Below are positions 1 to 8,482 of a DNA stretch of 64,000 nt, one piece after another; position 1 is the first letter of the stretch; each line of letters starts with the position of its first letter. A model generated the notes under the pieces. The model was not told the DNA's origin. It worked only from the letters and a program-made list of their open reading frames with translations, and ran no database searches. The stretch is from the NCBI GenBank assembly GCA_022841625.1, contig JALHRD010000002.1:1-64000 (forward strand), written 5' to 3'. Both the position numbers and the translations under genes were made by a program. Source of the DNA: Xanthobacteraceae bacterium (lineage in GTDB: Bacteria; Pseudomonadota; Alphaproteobacteria; Rhizobiales; Xanthobacteraceae).

Positions 1-116
1 AAACTCCCAAAAACCCTCGCGTCCCACCACGCCACGGGACACTGCGCCCCGCAAAAGTTCAACAAGCCGGCAAACAAAACCGCTCGATCAAGCGCGGATT
101 CTGTGAGATATGCGGG

Positions 117-815
117 CTAACGGGTGCCGACGCGCGCTCTGATATTGGTTGAATTGGTGATCTGCTCGTTGCGTTCATCCATCACATGGATGCCGTAGGT
201 GAGGGCATCTTCGCTGCTGAGGAAAGTCATTTCCGCGCTTGGCGATATCAGCATCAGGTGCAGGAACGACATGCGCTCGCCGATATCCGTCAGATATTCG
301 ATGATGGAATATGCCATGCGGCGCGTGTTGAACAGCTCACGCTCCATGTCGGCCACGGTGTATTTCTTGGCGGAATCCTCAGCGGTTCGGACGCGGCGGG
401 CCTGATGGAATCCCAAATTGCCGCCAACCATCTTGATCCGGCTTGGGTTCCCGTCCTGCCCGCGGCCGCCGAGAAAGGCGAGGGCGCAAGCGCTGGCGCA
501 GCTTCCGCCATATCCAAGCACGAATGTTGCGATCCGGGCGCGATGAAAGAAGCGGCCAAGGCTCAATCCCTCGGCGAGGTTGCCCCCGGGAGAGTTCAGA
601 ATGATTGCGGCGGCTTTGCCGGGCGGCAATTTGCTGACCAGGCCCCCGAGCGCCAGCGTTTCTCCACCCACAATGGACCCTTCGAGCAGAAATACGGCCA
701 GATCGGAGCGGCCGGTACCCACCTCGGTCACATTCGCCGCGCTCGCCCGCTCGGGCGTTACCGCAGCCGCAGCGATCGCCAACGCGACACCGAAGAAAAG
801 TTTGGGTACGGCCAT
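117..815 (-). CDS. Periplasmic ClpP/crotonase-fold protein
   Basis: The 232-residue product starts with a signal peptide (hydrophobic stretch to about residue 26, ending ASA). A ClpP/enoyl-CoA-hydratase-like fold follows. The glycine-rich SPGGN at 75-79 matches the oxyanion/strand motif of ClpP-type proteases. GGSCASAC at 103-110 places a candidate nucleophile at Ser108, and His137 in GFHQAR is a candidate base. This pattern belongs to the periplasmic COG3904-type proteins of alphaproteobacteria, whose substrates are unknown. It is transcribed with or after the TPR gene at 888-1895, 72 bases away on the same strand. The fold is well supported; protease activity is inference. Confidence 0.75.
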   Translation of the reverse strand: MAVPKLFFGVALAIAAAAVTPERASAANVTEVGTGRSDLAVFLLEGSIVGGETLALGGLVSKLPPGKAAAIILNSPGGNLAEGLSLGRFFHRARIATFVLGYGGSCASACALAFLGGRGQDGNPSRIKMVGGNLGFHQARRVRTAEDSAKKYTVADMERELFNTRRMAYSIIEYLTDIGERMSFLHLMLISPSAEMTFLSSEDALTYGIHVMDERNEQITNSTNIRARVGTR

Positions 816-887
816 GATCGATGTCCTCGACGCTTCAAGCCCGGTCGTTTTTCCGGCGGTCCCAGAGCAGGTGTGCGGCGTTCGTCT

Positions 888-1895
888 TCATTTCTTCTCC
901 GACAAGGCATCGAGCGCTTTGCCGACGTGCAGCCCTTGCATCCCGACGGCTGCAACGAAATTGTTGCGGTTCAATGACATTGCCCGGCCGTAATCCGCGC
1001 GCGCTCCGGCCACGTCATCCAGGCCGATGCGAGCCTTGCCCCGCTGCGCGAAGGAGTCGTCATGCTTGGGATTGATGTCAATCGACGACGAGAGGCTCGC
1101 AATCGCATCCTTGAACTGGTTCTGGAGAATGTAAGCGATGCCCTTGTTGTAATGCGCCAACGCAAACTTGGCATCTCTGCGCAACGCTTCATCGAAGTCG
1201 GCAATGGCCTGGGAAAATTCACGCAAGCCGCGATTGGCGATGCCCCGGCAATTATGTCCCAGCGGACTGGCGGGCTGCAGCTTTATGACGGCGCCACAGT
1301 CGTCGAGTGCGGCCTTGGCCAGCCCGGCGTTGATGCGCACCGACGCCCGGTACAGGCGGGTTGGGGGATATTCCGGATCGGATGCGACCGCGCGGTCGGC
1401 ATCCTCTAGGCACAGTTTCAGGTTTCCTGCGCGACAATGAACGGTCGCACGCAGGCGATAGAGTTCGGCATTGCGGTTGTCGGTCTTCAGCGCCTCGTCG
1501 ATGGCAGCGATCGCCTTGGCAAATTCTCGCTTGGCAGCCAAAGCGTCCACCTGTTGGGCGAGTTCCTTGGAAACGCTGTGCCTCGGTTCGGTTCGCGTCG
1601 GCGGCGCTGGCTTCGGGTCCGAGGTCGTGGGCGAGGACACGCCCGGTGCCGAGGTCGGCGGCGGCGAGCGAACGGCCGGCGGCAGGTCTGGAGACTGTTG
1701 CCCTTGCGGCAGGGGCTCGCCCGCTTGCCCGACCGCGCGTGGCATCTGCGATTCGATGTCCGAAAAGTTCTGCGCGCTCGCTGCGGTTGCAACGTATAAG
1801 CAGGCCAGTAGAGCGACGGCGCGCACGGCTTCAGCGTCCACGATATGGCGATATCTGCCGCCTCGGCGCCACGCAGGGCATTTCGGAGTGAGCAT
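888..1895 (-). CDS. Exported TPR-repeat protein
   Basis: A 335-residue protein. I start it at the ATG at 1895, which has a GGAG ribosome site 6-7 bases upstream; an extension to 2051 is open but has no coding character. A membrane-export segment near residues 23-40 ends in AASA. A proline/serine/threonine-rich linker (about 60-105) comes next, then five to six tetratricopeptide repeats with typical A-x-x-x-Y/F and acidic-Pro spacing (D-P-E-Y-P, N-P-K-H). TPRs mediate protein contacts. The partner is probably envelope-located and might be the adjacent ClpP-fold protein, but that is inference. Confidence 0.75.
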   Translation of the reverse strand: MLTPKCPAWRRGGRYRHIVDAEAVRAVALLACLYVATAASAQNFSDIESQMPRAVGQAGEPLPQGQQSPDLPPAVRSPPPTSAPGVSSPTTSDPKPAPPTRTEPRHSVSKELAQQVDALAAKREFAKAIAAIDEALKTDNRNAELYRLRATVHCRAGNLKLCLEDADRAVASDPEYPPTRLYRASVRINAGLAKAALDDCGAVIKLQPASPLGHNCRGIANRGLREFSQAIADFDEALRRDAKFALAHYNKGIAYILQNQFKDAIASLSSSIDINPKHDDSFAQRGKARIGLDDVAGARADYGRAMSLNRNNFVAAVGMQGLHVGKALDALSEKK

Positions 1896-2585
1896 GGCAG
1901 GCTCCACGATGACGCCCAAACAACGTCGAATAGTGATGCCTTTACAGGGGGCCCGCAAGGTGTTTGCGCCCGGGCCATGCGCTGCCTTACACCCTGCGGG
2001 TGTCGCGCGTCGGTGCGCCGCGGTGCGATTCATGTGGATGGCGCTCGGCATGCGCGTGCACGGCGCGGTACCGGCATTTCTCGCGCTTACGCGTCACCCA
2101 TTTTGCAAAGTTATGCACCACGCTGGGGTCGATACGTCCACAATGCGCGCGCGGGTTCATTGCATCACCGCATTGCTATGCAAGGGTTCCCCGCGCCCTC
2201 GCGAAGGTGCAGGTCGGGCGCGAGCGACCGAAAGCGACAATGCATGTCCGACGGTCACCGCCGTCATTGTGGGGAATGTCGAGCAAACGACGACGTTGCA
2301 CAAAAAAATTCGAAAGACTGTAAGATCGACGATGCAACCATCTGGCAACACTTAAGAATTCTACTTTTTTCGATCTTACAGCACGCTGTAAGATGTGAAA
2401 GACCGATGGCGCAAGCATATGGCAACACGAACAAAATCAGCCTTTTGCGGTTTTGCTGAAAGACTGAAAGATCGTGGCCGTGTGTCAAACACCCGCGCGG
2501 CGCGCCGGCAGCTCGACCCCCGCTCGCTGCATCGTTATGGATGTGCTTGGAAACGCAACTCATTTGCCGGATAGATTGTAACGCC
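1896..2585. promoter_or_regulatory. Long divergent intergenic region with palindromic operator candidate
   Basis: This 690-base gap lies between the TPR gene (minus) and the flavin monooxygenase (plus). I see no credible gene in its GC-rich left part. From 2301 the base composition becomes AT-richer and repeats appear. A perfect 22-bp palindrome lies at 2373-2394 (ATCTTACAGC, AC, GCTGTAAGAT). Half-site-like sequences GAAAGACTGTAAGATCG (2312-2328) and GAAAGACTGAAAGATCG (2458-2474) flank it. ATCTGGCAACAC (2339-2350) is echoed by ATATGGCAACAC (2417-2428). Together these look like the control region of the downstream catabolic gene. Confidence 0.6.
2373..2394. promoter_or_regulatory. Perfect 22-bp palindrome, operator candidate
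   Basis: The arms ATCTTACAGC and GCTGTAAGAT are exact reverse complements around a 2-base centre. It lies 192 bases before the monooxygenase start. CTGTAAGAT recurs in the flanking copy at 2318-2326 and, with one change, at 2464-2472, which is typical of a dimeric repressor or activator with several sites. No regulator gene is adjacent, so the protein is unknown. Confidence 0.5.
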
Positions 2586-4247
2586 ATGGCTGCCACCCAC
2601 ACCCCCGTCCTGATTATCGGCGCCGGCCCGATCGGCCTGGCCTTGGCCGGCGATCTCGGCTGGCGCGGCGTGGCCTGTACGCTGATCGAAAAATCCGACG
2701 GGCGGGTCGAGCACCCGAAAATGGACCTGATCGGCGTGCGCACCATGGAGTTCTGCCGCCGCTGGGGGGTCGCCGACCGGGTGCGCGACGCGCCTTATCC
2801 GGGCGATTACCCGCAGGATTATGTCTGGCTCACCGCGCTGAACGGCTATGAACTCGGCCGCGAAAAATTTCCCGGCCGCGCTCTCGAAGCATTGCCGAAG
2901 GAAAGCCCGCAAAAGCGCGAGCGCGTGCCGCAGGACATGTTCGATCCCATCATCAAACAATGGGCCACCGAATTTCCTTCGGTAACGCTTCAGCACAATA
3001 CCGAACTGGTCGGCTTTGAGGACCGCGGTAGCCATGTCGCCGCCACCGTGCGCGACACCGGCTCCGGCGCCACGCGCGAGATCACGGCCGATTATATGAT
3101 CGGCACCGACGGCGGCGCGTCATTCGTGCGCGAGACGCTCGGCATCGGCATGAGCGGCCATCCGGCGCTGACCTACACCACCAATGTGATTTTCCGCTGT
3201 CCGAATTTCGCCAAGCTCCATGACAAGGGACTCGGCTATCGCTTCATCTTTATCGGGCCGGAAGGCACCTGGCTGACGATTGTGGCGATCAACGGCGGCG
3301 ATCGCTTTCGCATGTCGATTGTCGGCTCACCGGAAAAGGTGACGCATAGCGATGACGACATCCACGCCGCGTTGACGCGCGCGATGGGCAAGCCATTCGA
3401 TTACGAGATTTTATCGGTGCTGCGCTGGGTGCGGCGCGAACTGGTCGCCGACAGCTACGGCCGTGGACGCATCTATCTTGCGGGTGACAGCGTTCACCTG
3501 ACCTCGCCGACCGGCGCGCTCGGCATGAACACCGGCATGCAGGATGCGGTCGATCTCGGCTGGAAGCTCGATGCGGTGCTCAAGGGCTGGGGCGGCGCTA
3601 ACCTGCTCGCAACCTACGAGATCGAGCGCAAGCCGGTGGCGGTGCGCAATATCAAGGCGTCGACCGACAATCTCGAACGCATGCTGGCGCCCCGCACCAC
3701 CCACAAGCCGCCTCCGGAGGTATTTCAGCCGGGCGCAGCCGGCGACGCCGCGCGCAAGCAATACGGCGACTGGTACACCGAACTGATGCGGCACGAGTGG
3801 TTCATGAACGGCTACCACCTCGGCTATCGCTACGATGCTTCGCCGATTGTGTGGCCGGACGGCACGCCGGCGCCGCCGCTTGAAGGTCAGGTCTACCGCC
3901 AGATCGCGCGGCCGGGGGCGCGCGCGCCGCATGTCTGGATCGGTGAGGGGCGCTCGACGCTCGATCTTTTTGGCAAGGGATTTGTGCTGCTGCGGCTTGG
4001 CGTCGCCACGCCGGCCGGCGATCGCATTGTGCGCGCCTTCGCCGCCGCCGGCGTCCCGTTGCGGGTCGAGGCGTTGCAAATGCCGGCGGTTCGCGCGCTC
4101 TATGAACGGGCGCTGGTGCTGGTGCGGCCGGACGGTCATGTTGCTTGGCGGGCCGACCGCGAGCCCGACGATGGCGCCGCGCTGGCCGATTGCGTGCGTG
4201 GGGCGGGGCGGCTAAGTCAAACGCAAGCGATCGAGCGTGCGTCATGA
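2586..4247 (+). CDS. Class A FAD-dependent aromatic monooxygenase
   Basis: A 553-residue flavoprotein of the MhpA/phenol hydroxylase family, which uses NAD(P)H and O2 to hydroxylate an aromatic ring in the cytoplasm. The start at 2586 puts the Rossmann motif GAGPIG at 11-16. IGTDGGAS is the DG motif and YLAGDSVHLTSPTGALGM is the second FAD-binding GD motif. The C-terminal 150 residues resemble the thioredoxin-like domain of phenol hydroxylases. The next genes are a gentisate-dioxygenase-like cupin and a decarboxylase, which suggests it prepares the ring for cleavage. The substrate cannot be read from sequence; salicylate-, hydroxybenzoate- or hydroxyphenylpropionate-type acids are possible. 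Confidence 0.85.
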   Translation: MAATHTPVLIIGAGPIGLALAGDLGWRGVACTLIEKSDGRVEHPKMDLIGVRTMEFCRRWGVADRVRDAPYPGDYPQDYVWLTALNGYELGREKFPGRALEALPKESPQKRERVPQDMFDPIIKQWATEFPSVTLQHNTELVGFEDRGSHVAATVRDTGSGATREITADYMIGTDGGASFVRETLGIGMSGHPALTYTTNVIFRCPNFAKLHDKGLGYRFIFIGPEGTWLTIVAINGGDRFRMSIVGSPEKVTHSDDDIHAALTRAMGKPFDYEILSVLRWVRRELVADSYGRGRIYLAGDSVHLTSPTGALGMNTGMQDAVDLGWKLDAVLKGWGGANLLATYEIERKPVAVRNIKASTDNLERMLAPRTTHKPPPEVFQPGAAGDAARKQYGDWYTELMRHEWFMNGYHLGYRYDASPIVWPDGTPAPPLEGQVYRQIARPGARAPHVWIGEGRSTLDLFGKGFVLLRLGVATPAGDRIVRAFAAAGVPLRVEALQMPAVRALYERALVLVRPDGHVAWRADREPDDGAALADCVRGAGRLSQTQAIERAS

Positions 4248-4272
4248 ACCAAATTGATAGGCGAGGGCGGCC

Positions 4273-5190
4273 ATGCTTTTGACAATGAAACCGGACGGGT
4301 CTCCCTATTACGCCAATCTCTCGGCGCTGAATCTCTCGCCCGGCTGGGCGCGGCCGGAGCCGTCGATGTGGGCGGCGCCGCAGCCGAAATTCAAGCCGGC
4401 GGTGTGGCGCTTTGCGGATGCCAGGAAGGCGCTCGACGCCTCCCACAATATGGTGCCGGCGGATCAGACCGAGCGCCGCAATCTGATCATGGTCAATCCG
4501 ATCGAAGGCAACACCTACGCTACCACGCGACATCTGGTGGCGGCCTATCAATGCGTCATGCCGGGCGATAAGGCGCGTACCCACCGCCATTCGGCCGCGG
4601 CCTTGCGGTTGGTGCTGCACGGGAAGACCGGCGTTTACACCGTCGTGAATGGAACCCGCATCGACATGCTGCCGGGCGAGGTGTTGTTGACGCCGGCCTG
4701 GTGCTGGCACGGTCATGCCAATGAAACCGGCGAAACCGGCTATTGGATCGACTTCCTCGACATTCCGTTCGTTCAGCTCACCGAGGCGATGTTCTTCGAG
4801 CCGCATCCGCAGGGCGGGCTTGAGGCAATCACCGGCACCGGCCCAACGCCGATGCGGATTCCTTCGCGCGAAGCGCTCGGTCCTGGCGGCGACGCCAAGA
4901 GCGTCGAGATCGCCAAGGGTGTGATGCCGACCATCGCGCTCCATTTGATTCGACAGCCGAAGGGTGGCCGCGTCGCGCTGCCGAAGGTGACGGCGAACGC
5001 GATCTATGCGGTGGTGTCCGGCAAGGCGCGGTTTCTCGCCGAAGGCTTCGACGAGACGGCGGGCGTGGGCGACGTTGTGGCGATGCCGTGCTGGCACGCC
5101 CACGCCATCGAGGCGCCGGAGGATGCCGTGGTGTTCAAGGTGTCCGACGATCCAATCTTCGAAAAGCTCGGGCTGGCAAGGTCAGTATGA
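4273..5190 (+). CDS. Gentisate 1,2-dioxygenase-like bicupin
   Basis: A 305-residue two-cupin protein. The N-terminal cupin carries THRHSAAALR, so His104 and His106 with His146 (CWHGH) match the Fe(II) ligands of gentisate and 1-hydroxy-2-naphthoate dioxygenases, which also lack the usual cupin Glu. The C-terminal cupin (from about 215) has lost most of its metal residues, as is normal in that family. It would open a para-diphenol-type ring with O2. It follows the monooxygenase by 25 bases on the same strand, so the two are probably co-transcribed as hydroxylation then cleavage. The family is shorter here than classical gentisate dioxygenases (about 350 residues). Confidence 0.75.
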   Translation: MLLTMKPDGSPYYANLSALNLSPGWARPEPSMWAAPQPKFKPAVWRFADARKALDASHNMVPADQTERRNLIMVNPIEGNTYATTRHLVAAYQCVMPGDKARTHRHSAAALRLVLHGKTGVYTVVNGTRIDMLPGEVLLTPAWCWHGHANETGETGYWIDFLDIPFVQLTEAMFFEPHPQGGLEAITGTGPTPMRIPSREALGPGGDAKSVEIAKGVMPTIALHLIRQPKGGRVALPKVTANAIYAVVSGKARFLAEGFDETAGVGDVVAMPCWHAHAIEAPEDAVVFKVSDDPIFEKLGLARSV

Positions 5191-5228
5191 TTCTATCCGT
5201 GTCCCGGGCGCTGCGCGGCACGTAGTTC

Positions 5229-5310
5229 GTAGGATGGGTTGAGCGCAGCGAAACCCATCGTTCGCGTGCGACGGTCAATGATGGGTTTCGCTGCGCTCAA
5301 CCCATCCTAC
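5229..5310. repeat. REP-like long hairpin (30-bp perfect arms)
   Basis: Arms at 5229-5258 (starting GTAGGATGGGTTGAGCGCAG) and 5281-5310 are exact reverse complements around a 22-base loop. This GGATGGGTTGAGCG type of element is, from memory, scattered in many proteobacterial genomes and, when read as protein, gives the familiar spurious VGWVERSETHH. It sits between the cupin and amidohydrolase genes and may act as an mRNA-stabilising or attenuating structure. Confidence 0.85.
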
Positions 5311-5337
5311 GGCAGCTGATAACAGGGAGAGCATTCT

Positions 5338-6345
5338 GTGCGCTATATCGACGCCTTCAATCATTTTTTTCCGAAACGCTATTACGAGGCGCTGCTTGAA
5401 ACACCGGCCGGTCAGAGGGATCTCGGCAAGCGCGTGCGCGGCATTCCGGCGCTGTCCGACATCGACCTGCGGCTGAAGGTGGTCGAGCAGTTCGAGAACT
5501 ACACGCAGCTTTTGTCGCACGGTCTGCCGCCGCTGGAGCGGCTGTTCGGTCCCGAGCGCGCGCCCGAAATGGCCAAAATCGCCAATGACGGACTTGCCGA
5601 AGTGGCGGCGAAACATCCTAAGCATTTCGTCGGCTGGTCGGCGATGCTGCCGATGAACGTGCCCGATGCGGCGATCAAGGAGGCCGAGCGCGTGCTCAAG
5701 AACGGCGCCAACGCCATTCAAATCGGCACCAATGCCAATGGCGAGCCGCTCGACGAGCAGAAGTTCTGGCCGATCTATGAGATCATCGCCAAATCCGGCC
5801 GGCCGATCCTGTTGCATCCCGCGCGCACCCGCGAAATGCCGGATTATCCGAGCGAGAAAGTGTCGAAATACGAAATCTGCAGCGTGCTCGGCTGGCCATA
5901 TGAAACCGGCGTGACGCTGGCGCGGTTCGTGTTCTCCGGCATCATCGACCGCAATCCGGGCCTCACGATTGTCGCGCATCATCTCGGCGGCGTGATCCCC
6001 TATCTCGAAGGCCGTGTCGGCCACAGCTTCGATCAGCTCGGCGTGCGCACCTCGGATGAGGATTATGGCGCGGTGCTTCGGGGCCTCAAGAAACGGCCTT
6101 ACGACTATTTCAAAGACTTCTATGGCGACACCGCGGTCGAAGGCGCGCGCGCCGCGACCGTTTGCGGCGTCGATTTCTTCACGCCCGAGCGGGTGGTGTT
6201 TGCCTCCGACTGTCCGTTCGACAAGGAGAAAGGTCCCGGCTACATCCGCGACACCATCAAGGTGCTCAATTCGATGAACCTTGCGTCCGCCGATATGGAG
6301 AAGATCTGCTTTCGCAACGCGCAGAAGATTTTTGGTCTGGCGTAG
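5338..6345 (+). CDS. Amidohydrolase-2 family decarboxylase (ACMSD-like)
   Basis: A 335-residue TIM-barrel metalloprotein starting with GTG after AGGGAGAG. Members of this family (ACMSD, gamma-resorcylate and 5-carboxyvanillate decarboxylases) remove CO2 from aromatic or muconic acids with an active-site metal. His in ILLHPAR, the His pair in VAHHLGG and Asp in ASDCPF are present. The N-terminal HxH motif reads AFNHFF, so the first His is Phe7 and only His9 remains. It follows the cupin after the REP hairpin and likely belongs to the same pathway. Confidence 0.75.
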   Translation: MRYIDAFNHFFPKRYYEALLETPAGQRDLGKRVRGIPALSDIDLRLKVVEQFENYTQLLSHGLPPLERLFGPERAPEMAKIANDGLAEVAAKHPKHFVGWSAMLPMNVPDAAIKEAERVLKNGANAIQIGTNANGEPLDEQKFWPIYEIIAKSGRPILLHPARTREMPDYPSEKVSKYEICSVLGWPYETGVTLARFVFSGIIDRNPGLTIVAHHLGGVIPYLEGRVGHSFDQLGVRTSDEDYGAVLRGLKKRPYDYFKDFYGDTAVEGARAATVCGVDFFTPERVVFASDCPFDKEKGPGYIRDTIKVLNSMNLASADMEKICFRNAQKIFGLA

Positions 6346-6368
6346 GCCGGGCCGGTACCGTCGAGGCT

Positions 6369-7358
6369 TTATTCGCCGAAAATGCCGGCGGCCTTGATCG
6401 GGCCGGCCCATTTGACGATTTCGTTCTCGACGAATTTCTGCAGATAGCCCGGCGAGCGGCGCTCCGGCGCGACCACACTGGCGCCGGCTTCGGCGAGCTT
6501 GGCCTGCACCGCGGGCGTGTTCATGGCCTCGACCGCGGCGGCGTTGAGCTTTTGCACGATCGCGGTGGGCGTGCCGCGCGGCAGGAACAGCGCGAACCAG
6601 ATATAGGCTTCGAAATCCTTGAGGCCTTGCTCATGGGCGGTCGGCAGCGTCGGCGCGCGCGACCAACGCTCGCGCGTCAGCGTCGCAATCATCTTGGCTT
6701 GGTTGCCCACGATCAACGGCACTGCGACCGCGCCGGTCGGACACTGATAGTCGATCCGGCCGGCAATCAGATCCAAGGTCACATTGCCGCGATAGGGAAT
6801 GTGCGTGATCTTGACGCCGATCGCGGAAGTGAGCAGCGCGCAGGCAAGGTGGCTCGACGATCCCGATCCGGGCGAACCATATTGCATCTTGTCCTGGTTC
6901 GCTTTGGCGTAGGCGATGAACTCGGCCAGATCGTTGACCGGCAAGCCGTTGCGGGCGGCGAGCACGATCGGCGAATCGGCGACCAGCGCGACCGGCGCGA
7001 AATCGGTCGTGGTGTTGTAGAGCGGGTTCTTATAGAGCGTCTGGTTCTGCGCATGGGTGCCGACGCTGCCCAACACGAATTGATAGCCGTCGGGCGTGGC
7101 CTTGGCGACGCGCGAGGAGCCGATCATGCCGCCGGCGCCGCCGATGTTCTCGATCACCACCGGCCGGCCCAGGATCTCGGCCATTCGCGCGCCCATGATG
7201 CGGCCGACCACATCGACGCCGCCGGCGGCCGCGAACGGGATCACCATGGTCATCGGCCGGGTCGGCCAGTCCTGGCTCCAGGCGGGTGCAGACAGCACCA
7301 TCAGGCCAGTGAGGGCGAGCGCCCGAGAAAGCCGTGGCAGCGTTGCGATGCGAGGCAT
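6369..7358 (-). CDS. Bug/TctC-family periplasmic solute receptor
   Basis: A 329-residue receptor whose ATG at 7358 follows GGAGAA. The signal peptide ends near AWS at 27. The mature part opens with the hallmark WPTRPMTMVIPFAAAGGVD and contains the NIGGAGG loop that wraps a carboxylate ligand. Such proteins feed tripartite tricarboxylate transporters or two-component sensors. No TctA/TctB is adjacent, so it is an orphan. It runs convergent to the amidohydrolase at 5338, with a 23-base gap. A ligand from the neighbouring aromatic pathway is plausible but inferred. Confidence 0.88.
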   Translation of the reverse strand: MPRIATLPRLSRALALTGLMVLSAPAWSQDWPTRPMTMVIPFAAAGGVDVVGRIMGARMAEILGRPVVIENIGGAGGMIGSSRVAKATPDGYQFVLGSVGTHAQNQTLYKNPLYNTTTDFAPVALVADSPIVLAARNGLPVNDLAEFIAYAKANQDKMQYGSPGSGSSSHLACALLTSAIGVKITHIPYRGNVTLDLIAGRIDYQCPTGAVAVPLIVGNQAKMIATLTRERWSRAPTLPTAHEQGLKDFEAYIWFALFLPRGTPTAIVQKLNAAAVEAMNTPAVQAKLAEAGASVVAPERRSPGYLQKFVENEIVKWAGPIKAAGIFGE

Positions 7359-7492
7359 GGCCGGTTCTCCATGGTCGGGACGCAAGCTTCGCGCGCGGCG
7401 GCTGCCGGATCAAGGTCGCTTTGGCGGTTCGGCCCCATTGCCATCGCGCAACGTGTCGGTAGGCTCCGCTCGCAAATTTCCGGGAGCCATTA

Positions 7493-8446
7493 ATGCCCAT
7501 GCCCTCACCGCGTCGGATCGACTTTCACGTCCATCTCATTCCGCCATTCTATCGGGAGGCCGTCTATGCCGCCGGCGCGGGGCCGGCGATCGGGCGCTAT
7601 CCGGATTGGACGCCGGAATTGGCACTCGGTTTGATGGACAAGTCGGGCACCGAGGTCGCGCTGCTGTCGCTGGCGCAGCCCGGCGTGCAGTTCGGCGATC
7701 CGAACAGCGCCGCGGCGCTAGCGCGGCGCTGCAACGATTACGCCGCCGAACTCAATGTGCGCTGGCCGAAGCGGTTCGGCTCGTTCGCGGTGGTGCCGAT
7801 GTGGGATCGCGATGAAGCGATTGCCGAGATCAATCGCTGTCTCGGTCAGCGCGCGCATCAAGGCGTCTGCCTGTTCGCGAGCTATGGCGAGAAATTCCTC
7901 GGCGATCCGTGGTTCGATCCGGTGCTTGCCTCGCTCAACGATCGCGATGCGGCGGTGCTGGTGCATCCGGCGCTGCATCCGTCGAGCCGCACGCTCGATC
8001 TGCCCTGGCCAGGATTCATGATGGAATATGTGTTCGACACCACGCGCGCGGCGGTCAATCTGGTGTTCACCGGTGCGATCGAGCGTTTTCCTCGCATTCG
8101 CTTTGTGCTGGTGCATGCCGGCGGCTTGATGCCGTATTTCGCCTGGCGGTTGTCGGTGGCGCCGATCATCGACAAACGATTGGAGCAACTATCGCAGGCG
8201 CAAGTCTACCAACGGCTGCGGCGGTTCTGGTACGACAATGCGCTGGCGCCGACCGCCGAGACCTTCGCCTGTCTAAAGGCGGTGGCGCGGCCCGATCGAT
8301 TGGTGTTCGGCAGCGATTGGCCGTTCGCCAATGCCGCGGTCACCACCGAGGCGGTACGCACCTATGAAGGCGTCGCCATGCCGCAGCAGCAACGGGATGC
8401 GATCGACCGGGGCAATGCCTTGTCGCTTTTCCCGGAGTTCGCCTGA
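7493..8446 (+). CDS. Amidohydrolase-2 family hydrolase/decarboxylase
   Basis: A 317-residue second member of the ACMSD/amidohydrolase-2 family, only distantly like the one at 5338. Here the metal site is complete: FHVHLIP supplies HxH, VLVHPAL and LVHAGG supply further His, and FGSDWPF supplies the Asp. It may decarboxylate or hydrolyse a ring-cleavage product. An in-frame ATG two codons downstream (7499) is an alternative start. It is followed after 36 bases by the extradiol dioxygenase, suggesting co-transcription. The substrate is unknown. Confidence 0.78.
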   Translation: MPMPSPRRIDFHVHLIPPFYREAVYAAGAGPAIGRYPDWTPELALGLMDKSGTEVALLSLAQPGVQFGDPNSAAALARRCNDYAAELNVRWPKRFGSFAVVPMWDRDEAIAEINRCLGQRAHQGVCLFASYGEKFLGDPWFDPVLASLNDRDAAVLVHPALHPSSRTLDLPWPGFMMEYVFDTTRAAVNLVFTGAIERFPRIRFVLVHAGGLMPYFAWRLSVAPIIDKRLEQLSQAQVYQRLRRFWYDNALAPTAETFACLKAVARPDRLVFGSDWPFANAAVTTEAVRTYEGVAMPQQQRDAIDRGNALSLFPEFA

Positions 8447-8482
8447 CGCTATGATGTGTTCGAAACCCCACGGAGCCATCCC

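Noticed and set aside
3802..5103. 433-codon minus-strand open frame
   Set aside because: Antisense to the monooxygenase and cupin genes, no recognisable domain, Arg/His-rich.
5275..6411. 378-codon minus-strand frame beginning in the REP hairpin
   Set aside because: Antisense shadow of the amidohydrolase; its start is the translated repeat VGWVERSETHH, a familiar artefact.
6162..7493. 443-codon plus-strand open frame over the Bug gene
   Set aside because: It lies antisense to a clear Bug receptor and overlaps the amidohydrolase; its composition is Arg/His-rich as expected from the antisense of GC-rich coding DNA.
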